NCBI RefSeq assembly: GCF_030317115.1
Contig: NZ_JASZYF010000016.1
Span: 1-64,000, forward strand
Length of the DNA: 64,000 bases
Direction of reading: 5' to 3'
DNA from: Variovorax gracilis
Lineage (GTDB): Bacteria; Pseudomonadota; Gammaproteobacteria; Burkholderiales; Burkholderiaceae_C
Positions 17,697-25,989 of this stretch are shown piece after piece. A model generated the notes under the pieces. It worked only from the letters and a program-made list of their open reading frames with translations. It was not told the origin of the DNA and made no database searches. The position numbers and the translations under genes were made by a program. How positions within the stretch are numbered: the stretch's first letter is position 1; each line of letters begins with the position of its first letter.

Positions 17697-17784
17697 CGGG
17701 AGGGGAGGGGACTGTCTGGCTGGCTCTTAAAATGATTGGTTCGCCGCGTGGGGCTCTTCGCTGCCGCGGCCACCCAGGGCTGAC

Positions 17785-18690
17785 ATGCTGACCTTCCAAC
17801 AAATCATTCTCAAGCTTCAGGCCTACTGGGCCGACCAGGGCTGCGCGCTCCTGCAACCGTACGACATGGAGGTCGGCGCGGGCACTTCGCATACGGCCAC
17901 TTTCCTGCGGGCACTCGGGCCGGAACCCTGGAAGGCTGCTTATGTTCAGCCGAGCCGCCGGCCCAAGGACGGGCGCTACGGCGAGAACCCGAACCGCTTG
18001 CAGCACTACTACCAGTACCAGGTGGTGCTCAAGCCGGCGCCGAGCAACATCCTCGAGCTGTACCTGGGTTCGCTCGAAGCGCTGGGCTTCGACCTCAAGA
18101 AGAACGACATCCGCTTCGTCGAGGACGATTGGGAGAATCCGACGCTCGGCGCGTGGGGGCTCGGCTGGGAGGTCTGGCTCAACGGCATGGAAGTCACGCA
18201 GTTCACCTACTTCCAGCAGGTCGGCGGCATCGACTGCCGGCCGATCACGGGCGAGATCACCTACGGGCTGGAACGGCTCGCGATGTACCTGCAGGGCGTG
18301 GACAACGTCTACAACCTGACGTGGACCGACGGGCTCAGCTACGGCGACGTCTACAAGCAGAACGAGGTCGAGCAGTCGACCTACAACTTCGAGCACAGCG
18401 ACGCCGACTTCCTCTTCACCGCCTTTGCCGCGCACGAGAAGCAGGCCAGGAACCTGATGGAACAACAGCTCGCGCTGCCAGCCTACGAGCAAGTGCTCAA
18501 GGCCGCGCACAGCTTCAACCTGCTGGACGCGCGCGGCGCGATCAGCGTGACCGAACGCGCGGCCTACATCGGCCGCATCCGCAACCTCGCGCGCAGCGTC
18601 GCGCAGAGCTACTACGAGAGCCGCGAACGGCTCGGATTCCCGATGGCGCCGCGCGAGTGGGTCGCACAGATCACGAAGAAGGCGGCCTGA
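17785..18690 (+). CDS. glyQ: Glycyl-tRNA synthetase alpha subunit
   Basis: A 301-residue catalytic subunit of the bacterial alpha2beta2 glycyl-tRNA synthetase. The N-terminus (FQQIILKLQAYWADQGC) and YGENPNRLQHYYQYQVV are highly conserved in the family. It charges tRNA-Gly together with the beta subunit encoded 3 bp downstream. The length is normal, and the start ATG lies right after the intergenic repeat region. Confidence 0.98.
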   Translation: MLTFQQIILKLQAYWADQGCALLQPYDMEVGAGTSHTATFLRALGPEPWKAAYVQPSRRPKDGRYGENPNRLQHYYQYQVVLKPAPSNILELYLGSLEALGFDLKKNDIRFVEDDWENPTLGAWGLGWEVWLNGMEVTQFTYFQQVGGIDCRPITGEITYGLERLAMYLQGVDNVYNLTWTDGLSYGDVYKQNEVEQSTYNFEHSDADFLFTAFAAHEKQARNLMEQQLALPAYEQVLKAAHSFNLLDARGAISVTERAAYIGRIRNLARSVAQSYYESRERLGFPMAPREWVAQITKKAA

Positions 18691-18693
18691 GCG

Positions 18694-20838
18694 ATGTCCA
18701 CAAGCAAGAACAACCTGCTCGTCGAACTCTTCGTCGAGGAACTTCCCCCCAAGGCGCTGAAGAAACTCGGCGATGCCTTCGCCTCCGTGCTGCGCGATCA
18801 GTTGGTCGCACAGGGACTGGCGGACTCCGGCTCGGTGCTGACCGCCTACGCCTCGCCGCGTCGCCTGGCCGCGCACCTGACCGATGTGCTCGCGCAGGCC
18901 GCCGACAAGGCCGTCTCCCAGAAGCTCATGCCGGTGACGGTGGGCCTCGATGCCTCGGGCAACGCGACGCCCGCGCTGCTCAAGCGCCTGGCTGCGCTGG
19001 GCGCCGATGCGTCGGCCGTGCCGGGGCTGCGCCGCGCCATGGACGGCAAGGCCGAGGCGCTGTTCTTCGAGAGCACCGCCAAGGGTGCGACGCTGGCTGA
19101 AGGCTTGCAGAAGGCACTGGCCGAATCCATCGCCAAGCTCCCGATCCCGAAGGTCATGAGCTACCAGCTCGAAACCGGCTGCGAACTGCCCGGCTGGAGC
19201 AGCGTGAGCTTCGTGCGCCCCGCTCACGGCCTCGTCGCGCTGCACGGCGATACGGTCGTTGCGGTCGAGGCACTGGGCCTGAAGGCAGGGCGCGAGACGC
19301 ACGGCCACCGCTTCGAGGCCACCGTCGACCCTATCGTGCTGCGCGACGCGAACCACTACGCGGAACAGCTGACCGACGATGGCGCCGTCATCCCCGGCTT
19401 CGAGGCACGCCGCTCCGAAATCGCACGGCAGCTCGCAGAAGCCGCAGTGAAGGTGGGCGGCGGCGCGCAGCCGATCCTCGACGACGCGCTGCTCGACGAA
19501 GTCACCGCGCTGGTCGAGCGCCCGAACGTCCTGGTCTGTGAGTTCGAGCGCGAGTTTCTCGATGTGCCGCAGGAGTGCCTCATCCTCACGATGAAGGCCA
19601 ACCAGAAATACTTCCCGCTGCTCGACGCCGCCGGCCGCCTGACCAACAAGTTCCTTGTCGTCAGCAACATCCGCCCCGAGGATGCGAGCGCCGTGACCGG
19701 CGGGAACGAGCGCGTGGTGCGTCCGCGGCTGGCCGATGCCAAGTTCTTCTTCGACCAGGACCGCAAGAAGTCGCTGGCCTCGCGCGTCGAATCGCTGGCC
19801 AAGGTGATCTATCACAACAAGCTCGGCACGCAGGGCGAGCGCGTGGAGCGCGTGATGCGCATCGCGCGCGGCCTCGCGGAACAGCTCGGCGATGCCACGC
19901 TGGCACGCCAGGCCACGCAGGCCGCACAGCTTGCCAAGGCCGACCTCGTGACCGACATGGTCGGCGAGTTCCCCGAACTGCAGGGCATCATGGGCCGCTA
20001 CTACGCGCTGCACGATGGGCTCGACGCGGCCGTGGCGGACGCCATCGAAGACCACTACAAGCCGCGCTTCGCCGGCGACGAGCTGCCGCGCAATCCCGCC
20101 GGCGTCGTGGTCGCGCTGGCCGACAAGCTCGAAACCCTTGTCGGCATGTTCGGTATCGGCAACCTGCCGACCGGTGATCGCGACCCCTTTGCGCTGCGCC
20201 GCCATGCGCTCGGCGTGATCCGCATGCTCACCGAGCGCAAGCTGCCGCTCGAACTGCGCGCCGTGCTCGGCGCGGCTTTTGCAGCCTTCGGTGGACCCAA
20301 GGCCGGCGACGTCGCGCTGACCGACCCGACCGATGCGCTCGAAGCCTTCATCTACGACCGCCTTGCCGGCAGCCTGCGCGAGCAAGGCGCCAGCGCGCAA
20401 GAGGTCGAGGCCGTGCTCTCGCCGCGCCCGCAGCGCCTCGGCGAAGTGCCGAAGCTGCTCGCCGCCGTGCGCGCGTTCGCCGCACTGCCCGAAGCGCCCG
20501 CACTGGCCGCCGCCAACAAGCGCATCGGCAACATCCTGAAGAAGTCGCCCGAAGCGGACGCCCACGTGAGCGAGCTGCTCCTGCGGGAGCCCGCCGAAAA
20601 GGCGCTCCACGCTGCCATGCGGCAGATCGTGCCGAAGGCCGACGCCCAGTTCGATGAAGGCGACTACACCGCATCGCTGCAGACCCTGGCCGCGCTGCGC
20701 GAACCCGTCGACGCCTTCTTCGACGGCGTGATGGTGAATGCCGAACAGTCCGACCTGCGCCTCAACCGACTCGGCCTGCTGATGCTGCTGCACAACGCGA
20801 TGAACCGCGTCGCGCAACTCGAACGCCTCGCCGCCTGA
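18694..20838 (+). CDS. glyS: Glycyl-tRNA synthetase beta subunit
   Basis: A 714-residue beta subunit, opening with LLVELFVEELPPKALKKL and containing GLDFNP-type HD-like and anticodon-binding regions toward the C-terminus (AVLGAAF..ALEAFIYDRL). It binds tRNA-Gly and partners GlyQ. The stop of glyQ and the start of glyS are three bases apart, so the pair is one transcript. The opposite strand of this gene is open for more than 1500 codons, which I treat as a codon-bias artefact. Confidence 0.97.
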   Translation: MSTSKNNLLVELFVEELPPKALKKLGDAFASVLRDQLVAQGLADSGSVLTAYASPRRLAAHLTDVLAQAADKAVSQKLMPVTVGLDASGNATPALLKRLAALGADASAVPGLRRAMDGKAEALFFESTAKGATLAEGLQKALAESIAKLPIPKVMSYQLETGCELPGWSSVSFVRPAHGLVALHGDTVVAVEALGLKAGRETHGHRFEATVDPIVLRDANHYAEQLTDDGAVIPGFEARRSEIARQLAEAAVKVGGGAQPILDDALLDEVTALVERPNVLVCEFEREFLDVPQECLILTMKANQKYFPLLDAAGRLTNKFLVVSNIRPEDASAVTGGNERVVRPRLADAKFFFDQDRKKSLASRVESLAKVIYHNKLGTQGERVERVMRIARGLAEQLGDATLARQATQAAQLAKADLVTDMVGEFPELQGIMGRYYALHDGLDAAVADAIEDHYKPRFAGDELPRNPAGVVVALADKLETLVGMFGIGNLPTGDRDPFALRRHALGVIRMLTERKLPLELRAVLGAAFAAFGGPKAGDVALTDPTDALEAFIYDRLAGSLREQGASAQEVEAVLSPRPQRLGEVPKLLAAVRAFAALPEAPALAAANKRIGNILKKSPEADAHVSELLLREPAEKALHAAMRQIVPKADAQFDEGDYTASLQTLAALREPVDAFFDGVMVNAEQSDLRLNRLGLLMLLHNAMNRVAQLERLAA

Positions 20839-20855
20839 CCCCCGATCGACACGCC

Positions 20856-21431
20856 ATGAAACTCGTCATCCTCGACCGCAACGGCAGCCTCAACGTACAC
20901 CGCGAGGACTTCGTGAAGAGCGACCTCGAATGGACGCCGCTGCCCGGCGCGCTCGAGGCCGTCGCGCGGCTCAACCATGCCGGCTGGCACGTCGTCATCG
21001 CGTCGAACCAATCGGGCCTGGGGCGGGGCCTGTTCGACGTTGCGTCGCTCAACGCCATGCACGCCAAGATGCACAAGATGCTGGCCGCTGTCGGAGGCCG
21101 GATCGAAGCCGTGTTCTATTGCCCGCACAGCCCCGACGAGGGCTGCGACTGTCGCAAGCCGCGGCCAGGCCTGTTCACCCAGATCGGCGAGCGCTATGGC
21201 GTCGACCTTGCCAACGTGCCCACCGCCGGCGACAGCCTGCGAGACCTGCTGGCCGGCGCCGCCGCCGGCTGCGAGCCGCACCTGCTGCTCACCGGCATGG
21301 GTGCTGCCTGCCGCGGCGTGCCGCTGCCGCCCGAATACCCGCCCAACACCATCGTGCACGAGGACCTTGCCGCCTTCGTCGATTTCCTGCTCCAGCGAGA
21401 AGAGCAAGCCGCCCTGAAGGTCGCCGTCTGA
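20856..21431 (+). CDS. gmhB: D-glycero-beta-D-manno-heptose-1,7-bisphosphate 7-phosphatase (variant active site)
   Basis: A 191-residue HAD-family phosphatase of the LPS heptose pathway. It retains the SNQSG motif, the CPHSPDEGCDCRKP zinc loop and GDSLRDL. The first motif reads LDRNGSLN instead of the usual LDRDGTIN: the nucleophile Asp7 is present, but the second Asp (general acid/base) is Asn9, encoded by AAC. That residue is normally essential, so the enzyme may be impaired or unusual. It is in the conserved glyS-gmhB-plsC order, 17 bp after glyS and overlapping plsC by one base. Confidence 0.85.
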   Translation: MKLVILDRNGSLNVHREDFVKSDLEWTPLPGALEAVARLNHAGWHVVIASNQSGLGRGLFDVASLNAMHAKMHKMLAAVGGRIEAVFYCPHSPDEGCDCRKPRPGLFTQIGERYGVDLANVPTAGDSLRDLLAGAAAGCEPHLLLTGMGAACRGVPLPPEYPPNTIVHEDLAAFVDFLLQREEQAALKVAV

Positions 21432-22195
21432 TGTCCCTGATCCGTTCCATCGTCCACGCGCTGTGGATGCTCGTCACCGTGATCCCCTGGGGGATCATCA
21501 TGTGCGTCTGCTCCATCTGGAAGCGCGGCATTCCGCTGTACTGGATGGCCGTGCAGTGGCTCAGCTGGGCGATCGGCGGCGCGCGCGTGCTCCTCGGCAT
21601 CCGCGCCCGCGTCACGGGCATGGAGAACCTGCCCACCGACAAGCTCGCCGGCGCCGTGCTCCTGGTCAAGCATCAGTCCACGTACGAGACCTTCCTGATG
21701 CCCACGCTGATGCCGCACCCGCTGGCCTTCGTGTTCAAGAAGGAGCTGATCTACGTGCCCTTCTTCGGCTGGGCCATGGCGCGGCTCGACATGATCCACA
21801 TCGACCGCAGCCAGCGCACGCAGGCTTTCAACAAGGTCGTCGCGCAAGGCCGAAAGCTGCTGGAGCAGGGCATCTGGATCATCATGTTCCCCGAAGGCAC
21901 GCGCATTCCGCGCGGGCAGCAGGGCCACTACAAGACTGGCGGCACACGCCTCGCGTGCGAGACCGGCGTGCCCGTCATCCCCATTGCCGTCACCTCGGCC
22001 AAGGTCTGGCCGCGCAAGGCTTTCATCAAGCGCCCGGGCGTGGTCGACGTGTCGATCGGCCCGGCCATCCCCAGCGTCGGCCGTCGCCCCGACGAACTGA
22101 TGCGCGAAGTCGAGGCCTGGATCGAAGGCGAAATGCGCCGGCTCGACCCCGAGGCCTACGCGCCCGAGGCCTCGACTGCATCGACGACCGCCTGA
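21431..22195 (+). CDS. plsC: 1-acyl-sn-glycerol-3-phosphate acyltransferase
   Basis: A 254-residue membrane acyltransferase of phospholipid synthesis. An N-terminal hydrophobic segment is followed by the acyltransferase motif KHQSTYET (H-x4-E in place of the classical H-x4-D, a variant I recall as common in this group) and FPEGTRIPRG. It makes phosphatidic acid from lysophosphatidic acid. Its ATG shares a base with the gmhB stop (TGATG), so translation is coupled. Confidence 0.9.
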   Translation: MSLIRSIVHALWMLVTVIPWGIIMCVCSIWKRGIPLYWMAVQWLSWAIGGARVLLGIRARVTGMENLPTDKLAGAVLLVKHQSTYETFLMPTLMPHPLAFVFKKELIYVPFFGWAMARLDMIHIDRSQRTQAFNKVVAQGRKLLEQGIWIIMFPEGTRIPRGQQGHYKTGGTRLACETGVPVIPIAVTSAKVWPRKAFIKRPGVVDVSIGPAIPSVGRRPDELMREVEAWIEGEMRRLDPEAYAPEASTASTTA

Positions 22196-22212
22196 ACTTC
22201 CGCCGTCCCGCC

Positions 22213-23118
22213 ATGCGCAGCCTGCTGCAGTTCACGCTGGATCTCTTCGACGCTCCTGCAGCCGCCGAGCCGCCGCCGGTCGCACGGCAGCCTGAAGCCC
22301 AGACGCCGCCGGCACCCGGCAGCCAGTTGCCGCCGATCTCGCTCTCCGACGCGCTGAGTCCCGCGAGCTTCGTGCACCCGCGCGCCTCGCGCGAACTCAT
22401 GCTGGGCCATGCACGCGTGGCGTACGAGTTCACGCGCGGCAAGCGCCGCACCATCGGCTTCGTCGTCGGCGCCGATGGCCTGTCGGTGCGCGCGCCGCGC
22501 TGGGTGGCGTTGCGCGACGTCGATGCGGCCGTGCTTGAAAAGTCCGACTGGATCTTGCGCAAGCTGGCCGAGACGCAGCAGCGCCATGAGCGGCTCGAAG
22601 CCGCGCGCATCGAGTGGAAGGACGGTGTGACCTTCCCCTTTCTGGGCCAGGACGTGACCGTGCAACTCGATCCGCACCATGCCTTCGACGGCATCGGCGC
22701 GGTGCTGGATGCGGCCGATGAAGACAAGCCACGCGTCCTGCGTCTCGCGGTGGCGAACAACGCCACGCCGGCGCAGATCCGCGATGCCGCGCAAGCGTGG
22801 CTCATGCGGCAGGCGCGCCGCATCTTCATCGAACGGCTCGATCACTTCGCGCCGCGCCTGGGGGTGAAGTGGAACAAGCTGTCGCTGTCGAACGCATCGA
22901 CGCGCTGGGGCAGCGCGAGCGTGGATGGCGCCATCCGGTTGCACTGGCGGCTGGTGCATTTCCGGATGTCGGTGATCGACTATGTGGTGGCGCATGAGCT
23001 GAGCCATCTGCGCGTGATGGACCACAGTGCGCGGTTCTGGGAGACGGTGGAAAGCGTGGTGCCGGACTATGAGGTGTTGCGCAGGCAGCTCAAGGACGAG
23101 CCGGTGCCGCGCTGGTGA
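22213..23118 (+). CDS. YgjP/WSS1-like zinc metallopeptidase (DUF45)
   Basis: A 301-residue protein with a variable Pro/Ala-rich N-terminus of about 45 residues and a DUF45 domain. The zinc motif VVAHELSHLRVMDHS (HExxH plus downstream His) and RWGSASVDGAIRLHWRL are diagnostic for the family. The biological substrate is not known. ATG 22213 lies 17 bp after plsC, continuing the conserved operon. Confidence 0.88.
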   Translation: MRSLLQFTLDLFDAPAAAEPPPVARQPEAQTPPAPGSQLPPISLSDALSPASFVHPRASRELMLGHARVAYEFTRGKRRTIGFVVGADGLSVRAPRWVALRDVDAAVLEKSDWILRKLAETQQRHERLEAARIEWKDGVTFPFLGQDVTVQLDPHHAFDGIGAVLDAADEDKPRVLRLAVANNATPAQIRDAAQAWLMRQARRIFIERLDHFAPRLGVKWNKLSLSNASTRWGSASVDGAIRLHWRLVHFRMSVIDYVVAHELSHLRVMDHSARFWETVESVVPDYEVLRRQLKDEPVPRW

Positions 23119-23161
23119 TTGCGCCGTGACGCTCGGGTAACCTCGCGCCTTCCGAGCTTCG

Positions 23162-23935
23162 ATGGAGATCGTGAACATGTACGTGGATCAAGGTGGCGAA
23201 GGCGCAGACCTCCTTCTCATGCTGCATGGAATGGGTGCGACGGGCGCCGTCTGGTCGCCCCTGTGCGCCGAGGCCGGCCATCGCTGGAACGGCCGCTGGC
23301 TGGCGCTGGACCTGCCCGGCCACGGTCAGTCCGGCCGACAGGATTCCTACGCCATCGGTCACTACGCCGCCAGTGTCGCGCTCGCCACGCAGCCGCACCT
23401 TCATCCCGAAGGCCGCCTCGTGGTTCTCGGGCACTCGCTCGGCGGTGTGATCGCACTGGCCCTGGCCACGGGCTGGTTCGGCGTCTCTCCGCATCAGGTC
23501 TTCGGCGCCGGCATCAAGCTCGCATGGAGCGACGACGAGCTTCGCCGCATGCAGGCCCTTGCGTCCCAGCCTTCCAGGCGGTTCGCGACCCAGGAAGAAG
23601 CGAGGGAGCGATACCTGAAGGTTGCCGGCCTTGCCGGCATCGTCGATGCGGCGTCGCCTGTCGTCTCAAGGGGCATCGTGCGTGACGACGATGGATGGCG
23701 TCTGGCGATGGACCCTCGCGCTCATGGCGTGGGCAAGCCTCCGATGTCCGACCTGATGTCGCTGGCCCGCTGCCCGGTCCATCTCGGCCGCGGGCGCGAT
23801 GACGCACTGGTGACGATGGAGGACCTGCGCGCCCTCGATCCCGATGCGCAGGATCTTGGGCCGCATGGGCACAACGTGATGGTCGAGGCGCCGGGGCGAG
23901 TCTGGGACTGGGTCGCCACGACGGCGCGAATCTGA
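23162..23935 (+). CDS. Alpha/beta hydrolase
   Basis: A 257-residue single-domain hydrolase. LMLHGMGATGAVW provides the oxyanion hole, GHSLGG carries the nucleophilic Ser (near residue 93) and the C-terminal GPHGHNVMVEAP provides the His. The substrate is unknown; esterases, haloperoxidases and enol-lactonases share this pattern. ATG 23177 is an equally good or better start, because GGAG sits 8-9 bases ahead of it. Confidence 0.8.
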   Translation: MEIVNMYVDQGGEGADLLLMLHGMGATGAVWSPLCAEAGHRWNGRWLALDLPGHGQSGRQDSYAIGHYAASVALATQPHLHPEGRLVVLGHSLGGVIALALATGWFGVSPHQVFGAGIKLAWSDDELRRMQALASQPSRRFATQEEARERYLKVAGLAGIVDAASPVVSRGIVRDDDGWRLAMDPRAHGVGKPPMSDLMSLARCPVHLGRGRDDALVTMEDLRALDPDAQDLGPHGHNVMVEAPGRVWDWVATTARI

Positions 23936-23974
23936 CGGTTCAAGGAAAGATCACTTTATTTCCTCCAAGTCGAT

Positions 23975-23997
23975 GAAAATAAATCGCTTTTAGAAAA
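23975..23997 (+). promoter_or_regulatory. Shared promoter element, copy 1 (candidate LysR site)
   Basis: The AT-rich stretch AAATCGCTTTTAGAAAA lies about 65 bp upstream of the orphan binding-protein gene and is nearly repeated at 25921-25942 upstream of the PLP enzyme. It stands out in base composition from the GC-rich surroundings. A CGAT-N8-ATCG pair overlaps it. I infer an operator for the LysR regulator encoded between the two genes. Confidence 0.5.
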
Positions 23998-24059
23998 GGA
24001 TGGTCGCTTCGAGAATTTGCGACACGGCCGCGGCCTCCAACCCTTTTCGAAAGCTCCAG

Positions 24060-24950
24060 ATGACATTCCGACTCTCGTTGACGTTCGGCCTCTGTGCCGC
24101 CTTGCTCTGCTCGACCGCCCTGGCCCAGAGCGACACCTTGGCCAAGATCAAGGCGAACGGAAGCATCTCGATCGGTGGCCGCGACAGCCAGATCCCGTTC
24201 TCGTACAAGCCCACCGGCGGTGGTGATCCCGTCGGCTTCACCAACGACATCTGCCTGAAGATCGTCGATGCGGTGAAGGCCAAGCTCGGCATGCCGCAAC
24301 TGGACGTGCGCTACACGATCCTGACCTCGACCAACCGCATCCCGCTGCTGACGAACGGCACGGTCGACCTCGACTGCGCAACCACCACGAACACAGTCCA
24401 GCGGCAGCAGCAGGTGGCTTTCGCTCCCAGCCATTTCGTCACCAACATCACGGCCGCGGTCAAGAAGAACTCGGGCATCAACTCCCTGGCCGAACTGAAT
24501 GGCAAGACGGTCTCGACCGTCTCCGGCAGCACCGGCGTCCAGCTTCTGCGCGCGTACCGCAAGACCGGCATCGATGTGCAGGAACTCGCGGCCAAGGACA
24601 CCGCGGACGGATTCCTGCTCATGTCCTCCGATCGCACCGTCGCCTACATCCTCGACGACGTCCAGTTGGCAGGCCTGATCGCCACGTCGCCGAAGCCGGA
24701 CGAATTCAAGATCCTCACGGGTGAATCACTGCGGCAGGAGCCCTACGGGATCATGTACCGCAAGGACGATCCGCAGTTCAAGGAACTCGTGGACAAGACC
24801 GTGACCGACCTGATGAAGTCCGGCGCCATCGAGCAGATCTATGCCAAGTGGTTCACGAAGCCCATCCCGCCGACCAATGCGAACCTGAACTTTCCCATGA
24901 CCGATGCGGTGAAGGAGATCTACAAGAACCCCAACAACAAGGGGGTGTGA
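24060..24950 (+). CDS. Amino-acid-type ABC substrate-binding protein (GltI-like), orphan
   Basis: A 296-residue periplasmic binding protein with signal peptide (FGLCAALLCSTALAQ) and family-3 solute-binding fold: SIGGRDSQIPFSY, VGFTNDICLKIVDAV, VDLDCATTTNT and YGIMYRKDDPQFKELVD resemble glutamate/aspartate binding proteins. No permease or ATPase genes lie nearby, so it must dock on a distant transporter or act in sensing. It is convergent with the LysR gene (3-bp gap). ATG 24060 precedes the signal peptide exactly. Confidence 0.88.
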   Translation: MTFRLSLTFGLCAALLCSTALAQSDTLAKIKANGSISIGGRDSQIPFSYKPTGGGDPVGFTNDICLKIVDAVKAKLGMPQLDVRYTILTSTNRIPLLTNGTVDLDCATTTNTVQRQQQVAFAPSHFVTNITAAVKKNSGINSLAELNGKTVSTVSGSTGVQLLRAYRKTGIDVQELAAKDTADGFLLMSSDRTVAYILDDVQLAGLIATSPKPDEFKILTGESLRQEPYGIMYRKDDPQFKELVDKTVTDLMKSGAIEQIYAKWFTKPIPPTNANLNFPMTDAVKEIYKNPNNKGV

Positions 24951-24953
24951 GAG

Positions 24954-25877
24954 TCAACGGGCGCCGCCGCTGTCCCCGGCCGCCTGGAACATCCGGGTGA
25001 AGTCGCAGCAGGACTGCGCCAGCATGATGATCGACGCGAGCAGCGAACTCCGGTGCTCGCCCTTGTACATCGCGACGTAGGTGACGGGCGGCAGGGCCGG
25101 CGTCACCTTGATCAACGCGAGCGAGCCTTGGTCGAGCATCTGGCTGACCGCCTCTTTCGGCAGGTAGCTCACGCCAAGCCCGGAGATGGTCAGCCCGATC
25201 AGCGCCACGAGGTTGTGGATCACGATGGGGTTCGCGGGTTGGACGCCCTGGTCCTTCATCCAGTTGTCGTAGAGCAGGCCCGTCCCTGACTTGGCGCCCT
25301 GGATCAGCAAGCGATGGCTTGCAAGCTCATGGAGGCGGATGCGCTTGCTGCTGTCCACGAGCCCCGGCTTGCACATCCAGGCGCTTTCGACCTTGCCGAT
25401 CGCCTTCTTCGGAATACGCGTGTCGGTGAACGCATCGGGCACGACGATGAGGTCGAGCTCGTCCGCGAGGATCTTCTCGCGGAGATTGACGCTGCTGTCC
25501 ACGTCCGGCTCCAGCGTCACCTTGGGATAGTGCTCCTGGATCACTTCGACCCAACGTGGCAGCCACGTCATGGCGGTCAGTTCGGTGACGCCGATCCGCA
25601 CGCGACGCTCGATGACATCCTCACGGCTGAATTGCTCCACCGCGGCATCGCGCTGCTCGAGCAGCTTCCTTGCCAGCATGAACATCTCCTCGCCCTTGTC
25701 CGTGAGGCGTGCGGCGCGTTGGCTGCGGTCGAACAGCTCCGTGTCGAACACGACCTCCAACTCGTGCACGCGCTTGGAAACCGCTGATTGCGAGGTATGC
25801 AACTTGTGCGCGGCCAGCGCAAAGCTGCCGAGCTCGCCGATCCAGAAAAGGGCTTCGAGCTGCTTGAAAGTCATCAT
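24954..25877 (-). CDS. LysR-family transcriptional regulator
   Basis: A 307-residue LysR regulator with an N-terminal winged helix (FKQLEALFWIGELGSFALAAHKLHTSQSAVSKRV) and a periplasmic-binding-like effector domain. I use ATG 25877; the frame can be extended to a TTG at 25892. It is divergent from the PLP-enzyme gene and convergent with the orphan binding protein, and both of those promoters contain the same AT-rich element, suggesting a small regulon. Confidence 0.9.
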   Translation of the reverse strand: MMTFKQLEALFWIGELGSFALAAHKLHTSQSAVSKRVHELEVVFDTELFDRSQRAARLTDKGEEMFMLARKLLEQRDAAVEQFSREDVIERRVRIGVTELTAMTWLPRWVEVIQEHYPKVTLEPDVDSSVNLREKILADELDLIVVPDAFTDTRIPKKAIGKVESAWMCKPGLVDSSKRIRLHELASHRLLIQGAKSGTGLLYDNWMKDQGVQPANPIVIHNLVALIGLTISGLGVSYLPKEAVSQMLDQGSLALIKVTPALPPVTYVAMYKGEHRSSLLASIIMLAQSCCDFTRMFQAAGDSGGAR

Positions 25878-25920
25878 GGGAGTGCCGCTCAATGAGTTCT
25901 TTTATTCATCAAATCCTATC

Positions 25921-25942
25921 GAAAAATATCGCTTTTGGAAAT
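25921..25942 (+). promoter_or_regulatory. Shared promoter element, copy 2 (candidate LysR site)
   Basis: ATATCGCTTTTGGAAAT sits in the 112-bp divergent region between the LysR gene and the PLP-enzyme gene. It matches the element at 23975-23997 over ATCGCTTTT-R-GAAA with similar flanking A-runs. Its position fits autoregulation plus activation of the divergent gene. Confidence 0.5.
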
Positions 25943-25989
25943 CTGTTGCCAGTTCGACAATTCCTTCATCGCCCCAGGAGCACCCAGCA

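Noticed and set aside
16057..20817. A 1586-codon open frame on the minus strand across asparaginase, glyQ and glyS
   Set aside because: The plus strand here holds three clear, well-conserved genes. The opposite frame stays open because of strong G/C third-position bias; its translation is His/Arg/Gln/Ala-rich and low in motifs.
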